NCBI GenBank assembly: GCA_038245435.1
Contig: JBBRSL010000034.1
Location: 1-8,079, forward strand
DNA: 8,079 nt
Origin: JBBRSL01 sp038245435
GTDB taxonomy: Bacteria; Patescibacteriota; Saccharimonadia; Saccharimonadales; CAIOMD01
Reading direction: 5' to 3'
Positions 1 through 5,955 of this stretch are shown here, one piece after another. Below the pieces are notes generated by a model. It was not told the origin of the DNA, searched no databases, and saw only the letters and a program-made list of their open reading frames with translations. The position numbers were made by a program, and so were the translations under genes. Position 1 is the stretch's first letter, and each line of letters starts with the position of its first letter.

Positions 1-234
1 AAGGCTCGTCTCTTTTGCGGTGATTGTTTCGCCGGGCAAATACAAAATAACTTCGCACGTTGATTGCTTTTTATCTTTTGCTTTATCTTCTTTAAGCTTA
101 ATGTCGGCATGGGCACTTTTGCGGGCATGACGTGGCATATAGCCATCAAGCTTAGCAATTTTTTTAGTCACATACTTTTTAATATCGGCGCTGGCATCGG
201 TGTGGATACCGGTTATTTCGAGTTTGTTAATCAT
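1..234 (-). CDS. hpf: Ribosome hibernation promoting factor (HPF/RaiA, S30AE family), N-terminal part
   Basis: Reading leftward from the ATG at 234-232 gives 78 uninterrupted codons running off the left edge, so the gene is partial at its C-terminus. The protein begins MINKLEITGIHTDASADIKK and continues with a basic helix and a K/D-rich strand, then CEVILYLPGETITAKET. This matches the N-terminal S30AE fold: first strand with the xITG motif, helix ending in a KIAKLDGYM-like segment, then the long beta hairpin. Known members bind the 30S decoding region during slow growth, silence ribosomes and promote dimers or stable monomers. The start overlaps the serS stop as ATGA and has a good Shine-Dalgarno (AAGGGA, 241-246, spacing 6), so it is probably co-transcribed with and translationally coupled to serS. 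Whether it has the C-terminal dimerisation domain of long HPF cannot be seen. Identity is confident; the short/long subclass is unknown. Confidence 0.88.
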   Translation of the reverse strand, partial: MINKLEITGIHTDASADIKKYVTKKIAKLDGYMPRHARKSAHADIKLKEDKAKDKKQSTCEVILYLPGETITAKETSL

Positions 235-1532
235 AACAATTCCCTTCCGCCCATATAGGCTTTTAAAACATCTGGAATCCGAACGTTACCGTCGGCTGTC
301 TGATAATTTTCAATAATAGCAGCAATGGTGCGCCCCATGGCAAAAGCAGTTGCATCGTTGGTGTGCGCAAGTTCAATACTGCCCGACCGCTTTTTGACTC
401 GCGTGCTTAAACGGCGTGTTTGATAGTCAGTCATATAATCGGCAGTATGCGTTTCGCGATACTTATTTTGGCTCGGGAACCATACCTCAACGTCTACGCC
501 ACGAGCATTTGGCTTACCAATGTCGGCGGTACACTTTATGAGCACATGATACGGCAACTGTAGTTGCTGGACCATGTATTCTTGCAATGCAATAAGTAAT
601 AAGTGCTCATCATGACCAGTTTCGGCGGTACTGAATACTTCCATTTCGAGCTTGTCGAATTGGTGCATCCGAATAATGCCTTCCATATCTTTACCATACG
701 TGCCCGCCTCCTGTCGAAAACTAGTGCTATAGCCGACATAGCGAATTGGGAGTTCAGGCTCAGCTAAAATTTCATCGGCGTACATACTACCAAGAGTATG
801 TTCAGCGCTACCAATGAGCCATAAATCATCTTCACTTTCAATCCGATACCTATCCTCTCGCGGGTCGAGTCTATCCATCTGCTCATAAATACTACCCCGT
901 ATCATCACCGGTGGCACAATTGGCACAAAAGGCTTTGAGTCGATATTTAAACTGTTATCGGAAATGACTTTCTCAACGATTGTCGCATCCGAAAGCGTAT
1001 TTAGCACATATTGTACGAGAGCAAACTGCAGTTGAGCGACTCCGCCTTTTAAGTAGGCAAAGCGGCTGCCGCTGACTTTTGCGGCCCGTTCTTTGTCGAT
1101 CCAGCCATGTTGTTCGGCAATTTGCCAGTGGTTTTTAGGTTCAAAATCAAATTGTGGCTTATCGCCCCAAACTTTTGATTCAACATTTTCATCTTCGCTG
1201 ACACCAACAGGAACATCGTTCCACGGGAGGTTTGGCACTAACTTATACAGTTGCATAAACTCAGCTTCAATAGGTTCAAGTGCTTCTTCAAAAGCAGAAA
1301 TCTGCTCTTTAAGCTCTCGTCCACGAGCTATTTGTTCTTCGCTTGGACGTTGATTTTTGGCGCTTGCTGATAGTTCATTGCGCGCTTGGCGAAGCTCATC
1401 AAGCTGCTCTGTCTTTTGGCGCCGCAAGGCATCAAGCTCGAGCAGTTTATCAATATCTACACTATAACCTTTTTGCTTTGTGGCCTCTTTGTAAGTATCT
1501 GGTCGCGACCGTAAATCAGTTAAGTCAATCAT
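231..1532 (-). CDS. serS: Seryl-tRNA synthetase (SerRS)
   Basis: A 433-residue class II synthetase that charges tRNA-Ser (and tRNA-Sec where present) with serine in the cytoplasm; full family length. Residues about 26-97 form the charged antiparallel coiled-coil arm that contacts the long variable arm of tRNA-Ser. The catalytic core shows motif 2 (FRQEAG at 272-277, then GIIRMHQFDKLEM to about 297) and motif 3 (GRTIAAIIENYQ, 400-411), with the usual C-terminal end after IPDVLKAYMGGRE. Three active-site segments differ from the common form: SAE (242-244) in place of TAE, ETHTADYMTDYQTRR (360-374) in place of the usual E-(L/I)-S-S-C-S-N segment, and HTNDATAFA (390-398) in place of HTLNGSGLA. 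The ATG at 1532-1530 begins a normal SerRS N-terminus (MIDLTDLRSRPD). It has no Shine-Dalgarno, but TATAAT ends 8 nt upstream, suggesting a leaderless mRNA. It ends TGA inside ATGA shared with hpf. Identity is very secure. Confidence 0.97.
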   Translation of the reverse strand: MIDLTDLRSRPDTYKEATKQKGYSVDIDKLLELDALRRQKTEQLDELRQARNELSASAKNQRPSEEQIARGRELKEQISAFEEALEPIEAEFMQLYKLVPNLPWNDVPVGVSEDENVESKVWGDKPQFDFEPKNHWQIAEQHGWIDKERAAKVSGSRFAYLKGGVAQLQFALVQYVLNTLSDATIVEKVISDNSLNIDSKPFVPIVPPVMIRGSIYEQMDRLDPREDRYRIESEDDLWLIGSAEHTLGSMYADEILAEPELPIRYVGYSTSFRQEAGTYGKDMEGIIRMHQFDKLEMEVFSTAETGHDEHLLLIALQEYMVQQLQLPYHVLIKCTADIGKPNARGVDVEVWFPSQNKYRETHTADYMTDYQTRRLSTRVKKRSGSIELAHTNDATAFAMGRTIAAIIENYQTADGNVRIPDVLKAYMGGRELL

Positions 1533-1540
1533 ATAACTTT

Positions 1541-1546
1541 ATTATA
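1541..1546 (-). promoter_or_regulatory. Candidate -10 box for serS-hpf (leaderless type)
   Basis: On the minus strand a perfect TATAAT ends 8 nt before the serS ATG (GAGTATAATAAAGTTAT-ATG). Initiation about 7 nt past a -10 box would place the 5' end at or within 1-2 nt of the A of ATG, giving an mRNA without a leader. No recognisable -35 element sits 16-18 nt upstream (the sequence there is A-rich) and no Shine-Dalgarno lies before the ATG. The box is in the 27-bp gap after the nuclease stop codon. The hexamer is seen directly; promoter activity is inferred. Confidence 0.6.
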
Positions 1547-1559
1547 CTCTGTTCATTTA

Positions 1560-2336
1560 TTACTTTTTTGATATTTTCGTAAGGTGTGTGAGTGTAAGCT
1601 CGGTGCGCGATTTAGCGTACAAGCAAAAATCGCACTCTCCACCCATTGCTGCTTGGCCAACTGGCGGCATGTCACCTTCGAGGCAGGCTTTCATTTTCAA
1701 GAGTGTTGGTGCAATCCAGTCAGCATTACCCGTATATGGAATAAGTTTTGTCGTGAACGTTAGAGTGTCCGCAAAACCATCTGCCTCTATATTGACATTT
1801 GTGTATACAAAATACCCTGTATCGCTGACTGTAAAACCGTTTTGACGCAGTAACCACTGGTAAACCTCAAGCTGGCGCTTATAGCTCATTTGCCAGTCAG
1901 AATCGATGTTTACTTCGCGGTCTTTAGCGGTAGCCTTGTAATCAACAACAATTAGCTCTCCATCTGGCTTTACCCAAACATCATCAACAGCACCAAAAAC
2001 TAAAATATTACTTGCTCCATCAAGCGCTTGTACGCCCACAAAATTCTCACGCCATTTGTTTAAATCTCTATGCACAAACGGTACCGCGTCGAGTTTATGT
2101 TCTACCATTATCGGATGAGCAGTTTTAGCGGCTCGATGGGTATCAAACTCTTTTTTGAAGAGTTCATCGATTGCTTTGTTTATGTTGAACGGAGGACCGC
2201 TAGGGCGCTTTATTTTTAGGCGTTCACCAAGCCAAAAGCAACGCGGACATTGCTCGAATAATTCTATTTTGCTACGGCTTAATTTAACAGGCCTTATTTG
2301 CCCAGGTTGATACGCTATGCTCCGTTGATATGCCAT
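1560..2336 (-). CDS. Stand-alone PD-(D/E)XK nuclease with Fe-S cysteine signature (Cas4/AddB-like)
   Basis: A 258-residue protein from the ATG at 2336-2334. It opens with LSRSKIELFEQCPRCFWL (residues 19-36), the usual entry to RecB/AddB/Cas4-type nuclease domains. The catalytic core is GAVDDVW (115-121, D118 as metal ligand) followed by VVDYKA (130-135, D132-x-K134), then QLEVYQ (155-160), the Q-x-x-x-Y motif IV of the RecB-like branch. Cysteines C30 and C33 near the N-terminus and C235 and C238 near the C-terminus (ECDFC) form the C-x2-C pairs that bracket a 4Fe-4S cluster in Cas4 and AddB. By family it should be a metal-dependent DNA exonuclease or endonuclease; substrate and partner are unknown. 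No helicase domain or CRISPR gene is near. The reading frame stays open up to 2480, but the extra 48 codons would overlap the preceding gene and are Arg/His-rich, unlike the family. TACAAT lies 6 nt before the chosen ATG, and AAGGAG abuts it. Confidence 0.85.
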   Translation of the reverse strand: MAYQRSIAYQPGQIRPVKLSRSKIELFEQCPRCFWLGERLKIKRPSGPPFNINKAIDELFKKEFDTHRAAKTAHPIMVEHKLDAVPFVHRDLNKWRENFVGVQALDGASNILVFGAVDDVWVKPDGELIVVDYKATAKDREVNIDSDWQMSYKRQLEVYQWLLRQNGFTVSDTGYFVYTNVNIEADGFADTLTFTTKLIPYTGNADWIAPTLLKMKACLEGDMPPVGQAAMGGECDFCLYAKSRTELTLTHLTKISKK

Positions 2337-2342
2337 CTCCTT

Positions 2343-2348
2343 ATTGTA
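2343..2348 (-). promoter_or_regulatory. Candidate -10 box for the PD-(D/E)XK nuclease gene
   Basis: TACAAT on the minus strand is followed by AAGGAG and then directly by the ATG at 2336. AAGGAG abuts the start with no spacer, which is too close for a normal Shine-Dalgarno, whereas the -10 to ATG distance of 6 nt would put transcription initiation at about the start codon. It lies in the 25-bp gap after the upstream gene's TAG, so read-through from that gene is an alternative. No -35 match is seen. Confidence 0.4.
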
Positions 2349-2361
2349 CAGTAGCTGCGCG

Positions 2362-2856
2362 CTAAGCGGCGGAGCTTTCTGAAATACTATCGAGAACCTG
2401 CCAAATCTGATTGGCGTAGTAAAGCCCTTGCGGTGCTTGTGGGCTCCCGAGAGATGTCTCGCTCCCCGGGTTTCGAACACCTAAGGTTTCTCGTGATGTG
2501 CCAAGCTCTACACCGAGTTCAAAAACCAAATCGGCCCCGTCTTTCTTTACGACTTCAAACTGTATGCGCTTTCGCACTGCGGTAAGCTCAAGGCAAAATG
2601 AAATACGTTCAGGCTTTTCGGCGGCGATAATCAATAACCCTTTTAACCTGTCAGGAAGCTGCTGCAGCTGTACACGAAGGCCATCATGCTCCTGTTGCCA
2701 AAGGGTTTTCCCTTGTAATAAATCATGAGATATTTCGCATAACCCATCATATAAAGCGGCCGCACCATATTCTTCTGGCTTTCGTTCAACCTGTTCGGCA
2801 GGCCCAGTTCCACGTCTTTTAAGAACGCCGTTTGGCAAGTGCATATCGCGTAACAT
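2362..2856 (-). CDS. Hypothetical protein, 164 residues
   Basis: I do not recognise the family. The frame runs from ATG 2856-2854, preceded by a well-placed Shine-Dalgarno (AGAGGA, 2861-2866, spacing 4), to TAG at 2364-2362. The protein is soluble, with no signal peptide or membrane segment. An N-terminal charged stretch is followed by a probable helical part (about residues 34-78, with QQEHDGLRVQLQQLPDRL), then a strand-rich part (about 83-118: SFCLELTAVRKRIQFEVV, DLVFELGVELGT), and a Gly/Ser/Pro-rich tail with a short final helix (YYANQIWQVLDSI). It lacks clustered Cys or His and obvious catalytic motifs. The nuclease gene starts 25 bp downstream, so the two may be co-expressed, but the nuclease also has its own possible -10. 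It is supported as a real gene by the Shine-Dalgarno, by filling the gap exactly between neighbours on the same strand, and by protein-like composition. Confidence 0.72.
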   Translation of the reverse strand: MLRDMHLPNGVLKRRGTGPAEQVERKPEEYGAAALYDGLCEISHDLLQGKTLWQQEHDGLRVQLQQLPDRLKGLLIIAAEKPERISFCLELTAVRKRIQFEVVKKDGADLVFELGVELGTSRETLGVRNPGSETSLGSPQAPQGLYYANQIWQVLDSISESSAA

Positions 2857-2936
2857 ATAGTCCTCTTTTTATATCTATTTAAAATAGTTCTATATCTGTT
2901 TTACCCTTGTGACGAGCAAAATACAATAGAGATTAT
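2857..2936 (-). promoter_or_regulatory. AT-rich leader of the 164-residue gene, with repeated TATATCT and a small palindrome
   Basis: The 80-bp gap between rsmE and the hypothetical gene is strongly AT-rich near the start codon. TATAAA-like -10 candidates lie just upstream of the Shine-Dalgarno, but no clear -35 is visible. On the plus strand TATATCT occurs at 2870-2876 and 2891-2897, a 21-bp period (two helical turns), flanking the odd palindrome CTATTTAAAATAG at 2875-2887. No terminator hairpin follows rsmE, so read-through is possible. The regulatory role is inferred only. Confidence 0.3.
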
Positions 2937-3638
2937 TTAAACGATTAATCGGGTGACAGCACTCACGGCTGCTGTTTCGGCGCGCAGCGTAAATTGAGCG
3001 ATATTAATACGGGCTAAATCTGCATCTTTGAAAACCTCTTTTTCGCGATCACTCCAACCACCTTCGGGGCCAATAAGTACGCCAGCTTTTTCGAGTGACA
3101 AATCTGGCTCGCCTTCGGCTTGTTCACAAATAAATAGTGGTAAGCTTGCATACTCACTGACAGCTTCATCAAGAGTGATTGGCTCGCGAATTTCTGGGAT
3201 ATCTGCCCTACCACATTGTTCTGCTGCCTCAATGAGAATTTTATGCGCTCGATCGATATCAAACCCTGTTTTTTCGCTTCTATCTGCAAGAATCGGTACA
3301 AAATTTCGTACGCCTAATTCAGTTGCCTTTTGCAGGACCCAATCATTCTTATCTTTTTTAAGGAGAGACCATAGGAGGTAGATGTGCTTTTTGGGTAACT
3401 CACGGTCCATTTCGGTTACGAGTTCAAGATGCACCGAGTCGGGTGTTTCAATAGTGGTAATTTTGTACAGACGCTCGACGGTATCATCGAATAAAACGAG
3501 TTCATCCCCGACGCGGTACCGGAGTACGCGTAACCATTGATTCAATAATCGCTCATCATGAACCCAAAACTTATTTTCGAGTTCTACTTTGCCCCATTTG
3601 GTATGCAGGCCGCCAGCGTAAAATCTATGTAATCGCAT
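2937..3638 (-). CDS. rsmE: 16S rRNA (uracil-1498-N3)-methyltransferase RsmE
   Basis: A 233-residue SPOUT-class methyltransferase that uses S-adenosylmethionine to methylate N3 of U1498 in helix 44 of 16S rRNA, at the decoding site of the 30S subunit. The N-terminal part (MRLHRFYAGG to about residue 75) is the PUA-like RNA-binding domain, including HVLR-like LRVLRYRVGDELVLFD. The SPOUT domain has QKATELGV (103-110), EAAEQCGR (137-144), IGPEGGWSDRE (189-199) and LRAETAAVSA (218-227), the last two forming the trefoil-knot cofactor site. Length is slightly short of the usual 240-250 and it ends soon after the knot helix, which is normal. It starts 15 bp after the M14 peptidase stop. No Shine-Dalgarno is correctly spaced (AAGG is 13 nt away), but TACAAT ends 7 nt before the ATG, so a leaderless transcript is plausible. 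Confidence 0.96.
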   Translation of the reverse strand: MRLHRFYAGGLHTKWGKVELENKFWVHDERLLNQWLRVLRYRVGDELVLFDDTVERLYKITTIETPDSVHLELVTEMDRELPKKHIYLLWSLLKKDKNDWVLQKATELGVRNFVPILADRSEKTGFDIDRAHKILIEAAEQCGRADIPEIREPITLDEAVSEYASLPLFICEQAEGEPDLSLEKAGVLIGPEGGWSDREKEVFKDADLARINIAQFTLRAETAAVSAVTRLIV

Positions 3639-3645
3639 TATTGGT

Positions 3646-3651
3646 ATTGTA
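3646..3651 (-). promoter_or_regulatory. Candidate -10 box for rsmE (leaderless type)
   Basis: TACAAT on the minus strand lies in the 15-bp gap between the M14 peptidase stop (3656-3654) and the rsmE ATG (3638), ending 7 nt before the ATG. The spacing would start the transcript at the initiation codon. No TTGACA-like -35 is seen at the usual distance, where the sequence codes for the C-terminus of the peptidase. Simple operon read-through is the alternative. Confidence 0.4.
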
Positions 3652-3653
3652 CC

Positions 3654-5618
3654 TTAAAAATCTGCAACTACTTGCCACATGGCATTTTTGTTTCGACTAA
3701 ACTCGTCATTTTCGCGAGTTGATAACTCGACTAGAGTTGCCGAAATACCCTTTTTATCGGCTAGCCAATCTTCAAGTGCGCCAGTTGTATCGTAGTCAAA
3801 AAAGTTTCCAATCGTACTGCCATTTTGCGCGCCATAGCCACTTAAGCTACTATAGGTTCGCGTCAAAGCCCACGAGTTACCTGCATCATTTGCGACGACA
3901 ACGTTGCCACGGCTATGGTAACTCATAACAAATCGTGGCCCAATGTTTGTAATATAACTCGCAAGTGCACTCGATTCAGGTTCAGAAAGTGGGCTGACGC
4001 CACCACCAGTGTCGAGAGTTTCGCCTGACGGCATCTTAACGGTTGACTTCCAATTATTTGCCGGAAAATTACGATTAAGGTCAACATTGTGTGCATTGGT
4101 GCGCGAGTTAGCGGCTGCACCGTCGGGGTTACTCGACGGGATTACCACAATTGTTTTGTCCGCTGGGATGCGCCCAGGATTGCCTTCTATTTCATTCATC
4201 CAGGCAGATAATAATCGCTGAGAATTCGTCTCGTTACCATGCAAATTACCATTAAATAATATAATGTTTGGCCCATTACCAAATCGATACCCTACAATCG
4301 AACGTCCCTGTACTGATGTTCCAATACTAAAGCTTGTGGCACAGGTGCTTCGAGAATTAAATGTCCATGCTGAGCCACCACTGACACCAGCAGTATTAAG
4401 CGCACCGTCCGCAGCCCAAACCTGAAATGCCATACACGAACTCAACGATGATGAAGGCGTAATAGTAACTGTTCTGCCGCTGAGTGTTACGACCGACGGG
4501 ACTACCGTACTGCCAGCCTTTATGCCAAATAACGTATTTAAATTTTGACCAGGAAGCATAGCTTGGTCGAGTGTTACGGTAATCTGTTGCCCAAGCGGCA
4601 CTGCCCTGTCGCGAATATTGGTATTCACCACCCTTGGGCCACCAGAAGTCTTAAAAATGGTCTTAAACGGTGCTATGAGGGCACCACCATCTGCCGCACT
4701 AGCGCCAGTAATAGTCAACTCATAATTAGCCAATCGCTGAAGTGGCTCAGCCCAAGTAATAATAACTTTACTGCCCTCAATTTTCGACGTAATAGCAACC
4801 TGCTTTAGCTCGGTGGTACCAAGTTTGCTTGTGAGTGTAGCACCATCAATTGCTTGTATATTCCTATCGGCGTCAATTGTTATTTGCAATGGCTTATCAA
4901 ACACCGTTGCATCATTGGCTATTGTATTGCTCGTGAGTATAACGGGGTTCGCCGTTATTGCTTCCATATTTGCGACGGTACTTACGGGCGCATTGTTAAA
5001 TGATTGTTCAAGCGAAAATTCATATTTTTTTGAGTGTTCTAACTGTAGGTTCTTTATATCACAGGTGATGCCCCTACCAGCCGCACTGCAATTAGCCTGC
5101 GATTGCCCGGCTACTAGCGTATATGTAAAAAAATTATCTGGCCGAGTTAGCTCAAAGGTCAGTGGTTTAGCAGTTGAAATTGTTGCCGGTAGTTTCGTTG
5201 TTGTTAGCTTGGGGTACGAACCCATGGTAAACATAATTTTTTTGGATATTAGGCTCAGGCCAAATAAATTCTGATTAGCTATAATACGTTTATTCTCACT
5301 TGGCGCAGCATTAAATTCAAAGCACACGCTCCGCGCAACTAGTGGATAGCCTGCAATCTTGATTTGGTCCTTGTAGCCGATAGTTTGTACGGTACTATTC
5401 CCATTTTTTTGCAGGGCTGGGAGTACGATAATACCCTGCACACACTGCTGCTTGGCAAATGCAAACTCAGTTTTTGTGGGATACACTACTATCGATAAAA
5501 TACTTATCAAAATAACGAGAGCTGCCCCCGTCCACACCAAAATTCTTACCTGCCAAAGGCTACGGTAAGCTGCATAAAAAATACTAAATTTGCGCTTGAG
5601 CGCACTAACTATTTGCAT
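3654..5618 (-). CDS. Membrane-anchored M14 zinc carboxypeptidase with Ig-like ectodomains (MpaA-like)
   Basis: A 654-residue surface enzyme. The N-terminus is basic and cytoplasmic (KRK at 8-10), then one membrane segment (about 26-46, LVWTGAALVILISILSIVVY), with no signal-peptidase or lipobox site, so it should stay anchored with its bulk outside. Residues about 50-430 are beta-rich: a first unit with C59/C99, a second with C177/C186, and two Ig/SbsA-like repeats (about 225-325 and 327-425, the latter starting PRVVNTNIRDRAVPLGQQITVTLD). The peptidase domain (about 430-654) has all M14 catalytic elements: H460 and E463 (HGNE), the NVDLNRNFP segment with N515/R516 for the substrate carboxylate, H568 (SYHSRG) and E631 (LVELS). 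GRS, NPDG, SEPES and DLNRNFP resemble MpaA, the gamma-D-Glu-meso-DAP amidase, so a peptidoglycan peptide is a likely substrate; a protein C-terminus is the alternative. Six cysteines suggest disulfides. Only one plausible start exists, since an in-frame TGA lies just upstream. Confidence 0.9.
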   Translation of the reverse strand: MQIVSALKRKFSIFYAAYRSLWQVRILVWTGAALVILISILSIVVYPTKTEFAFAKQQCVQGIIVLPALQKNGNSTVQTIGYKDQIKIAGYPLVARSVCFEFNAAPSENKRIIANQNLFGLSLISKKIMFTMGSYPKLTTTKLPATISTAKPLTFELTRPDNFFTYTLVAGQSQANCSAAGRGITCDIKNLQLEHSKKYEFSLEQSFNNAPVSTVANMEAITANPVILTSNTIANDATVFDKPLQITIDADRNIQAIDGATLTSKLGTTELKQVAITSKIEGSKVIITWAEPLQRLANYELTITGASAADGGALIAPFKTIFKTSGGPRVVNTNIRDRAVPLGQQITVTLDQAMLPGQNLNTLFGIKAGSTVVPSVVTLSGRTVTITPSSSLSSCMAFQVWAADGALNTAGVSGGSAWTFNSRSTCATSFSIGTSVQGRSIVGYRFGNGPNIILFNGNLHGNETNSQRLLSAWMNEIEGNPGRIPADKTIVVIPSSNPDGAAANSRTNAHNVDLNRNFPANNWKSTVKMPSGETLDTGGGVSPLSEPESSALASYITNIGPRFVMSYHSRGNVVVANDAGNSWALTRTYSSLSGYGAQNGSTIGNFFDYDTTGALEDWLADKKGISATLVELSTRENDEFSRNKNAMWQVVADF

Positions 5619-5658
5619 ATTTTTAATTTTTAATTTTCACCGAACGTTTTGTACTCTT

Positions 5659-5667
5659 ATCATAGCA
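5659..5667 (-). promoter_or_regulatory. Extended -10 promoter candidate for the M14 peptidase gene
   Basis: The minus strand reads TGCTATGAT, an extended -10 (TGn plus TATGAT), about 40 nt before the ATG. It would give a leader of roughly 33 nt rich in A and T, with the tandem repeat ATTAAAAATTAAAA just before the start and only a weak, distant GGTG as Shine-Dalgarno. The promoter sits immediately after the upstream intrinsic terminator, as expected for the first gene of a new transcription unit. Confidence 0.5.
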
Positions 5668-5677
5668 TAACCTCTAT

Positions 5678-5709
5678 AAAAAATGGCCCCTCGCAGTTGA
5701 GGGGCCATT
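5678..5709 (-). terminator. Rho-independent terminator after the small basic gene
   Basis: A perfect 11-bp GC-rich stem (AATGGCCCCTC, 5682-5692, paired with GAGGGGCCATT, 5699-5709) encloses a 6-nt loop. On the minus strand the stem is followed by a run of six T (complement of 5678-5683, sharing two bases with the stem foot). On the plus strand no T-run follows (TGGTTATG), so the terminator acts leftward. It separates the small gene from the M14/rsmE unit. Confidence 0.92.
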
Positions 5710-5743
5710 GGTTATGACTTGTCTAAATTGTTTATAAAATTAC

Positions 5744-5766
5744 ATCTGTTTCTGCGTATAACAGAT
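5744..5766 (-). repeat. Short inverted repeat just after the small gene's stop codon
   Basis: ATCTGTT (5744-5750) and AACAGAT (5760-5766) form a perfect 7-bp stem with a 9-nt loop, beginning 2 nt after the TAA of the small gene on the minus strand. It is followed by an imperfect T-rich stretch. It may be a weak first terminator or a 3'-end-stabilising hairpin ahead of the strong terminator about 35 bp further on. Function is inferred. Confidence 0.45.
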
Positions 5767-5768
5767 TG

Positions 5769-5939
5769 TTAACACTCATATGATTCTAGATACCGTTTGC
5801 GATGCTTCGGACGTTTACTTTCGACTACATATTGCCGTGCATACACACTTTTGTGAGTCATGAGCCGCTGGAGCTCACGCATATCTTCTTTAACTTGGCG
5901 CAATCGTTCGCTGACATTCTTACCGATATTTCGCTTCAT
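5769..5939 (-). CDS. Small basic protein, about 56 residues, unknown function
   Basis: From ATG 5939-5937 the protein is MKRNIGKNVSERLRQVKEDM and onward to 56 residues, ending KRYLESYEC before TAA at 5771-5769. It is rich in Lys/Arg, has a heptad-like amphipathic stretch (VSERLRQVKEDMRELQRLM) and no membrane segment, which would suit a nucleic-acid- or ribosome-binding peptide; this is inference and I do not recognise a family. The start was chosen because GGGGG lies 5 nt upstream as a Shine-Dalgarno and CATAAT lies 10 nt upstream. Alternatives are ATG 5951-5949 (60 residues), which would overlap the -10-like box, or GTG at 5972 (67 residues). A strong terminator downstream and flanking gaps make it a monocistronic unit, supporting a real gene. 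Confidence 0.6.
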   Translation of the reverse strand: MKRNIGKNVSERLRQVKEDMRELQRLMTHKSVYARQYVVESKRPKHRKRYLESYEC

Positions 5940-5955
5940 ATTTACCCCCATTATG
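5940..5955 (-). promoter_or_regulatory. Candidate -10 box and Shine-Dalgarno of the small basic gene
   Basis: The minus strand reads CATAATGGGGGTAAAT and then ATG. CATAAT could serve as a -10 box giving a leader of only a few nucleotides, or GGGGG could act as the ribosome binding site for a longer transcript. The two readings are mutually exclusive because the -10 box lies so close. No -35 is evident. Confidence 0.35.

Noticed and set aside
64..258. Plus-strand open frame of 64 codons rich in Phe
   Set aside because: It is antisense to hpf, whose protein sequence is recognisable; the Phe run is simply the complement of Lys codons.
1560..2336. CRISPR-associated cas4 in a CRISPR locus
   Set aside because: No repeat-spacer array and no cas1, cas2 or effector gene is present in the window, so only the fold-level similarity is claimed.
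2337..2480. Upstream extension of the nuclease reading frame by 48 codons
   Set aside because: It would overlap the end of the 164-residue gene in another frame, its composition (Arg/His-rich) is unlike the nuclease family, and the ATG at 2336 leads straight into the conserved LSRSKIELFEQCPRC segment.
4813..5274. Plus-strand open frame of 153 codons
   Set aside because: It lies wholly inside the M14 peptidase gene on the opposite strand, has a low-complexity hydrophobic/serine-rich translation and no ribosome binding site; it is an antisense shadow.
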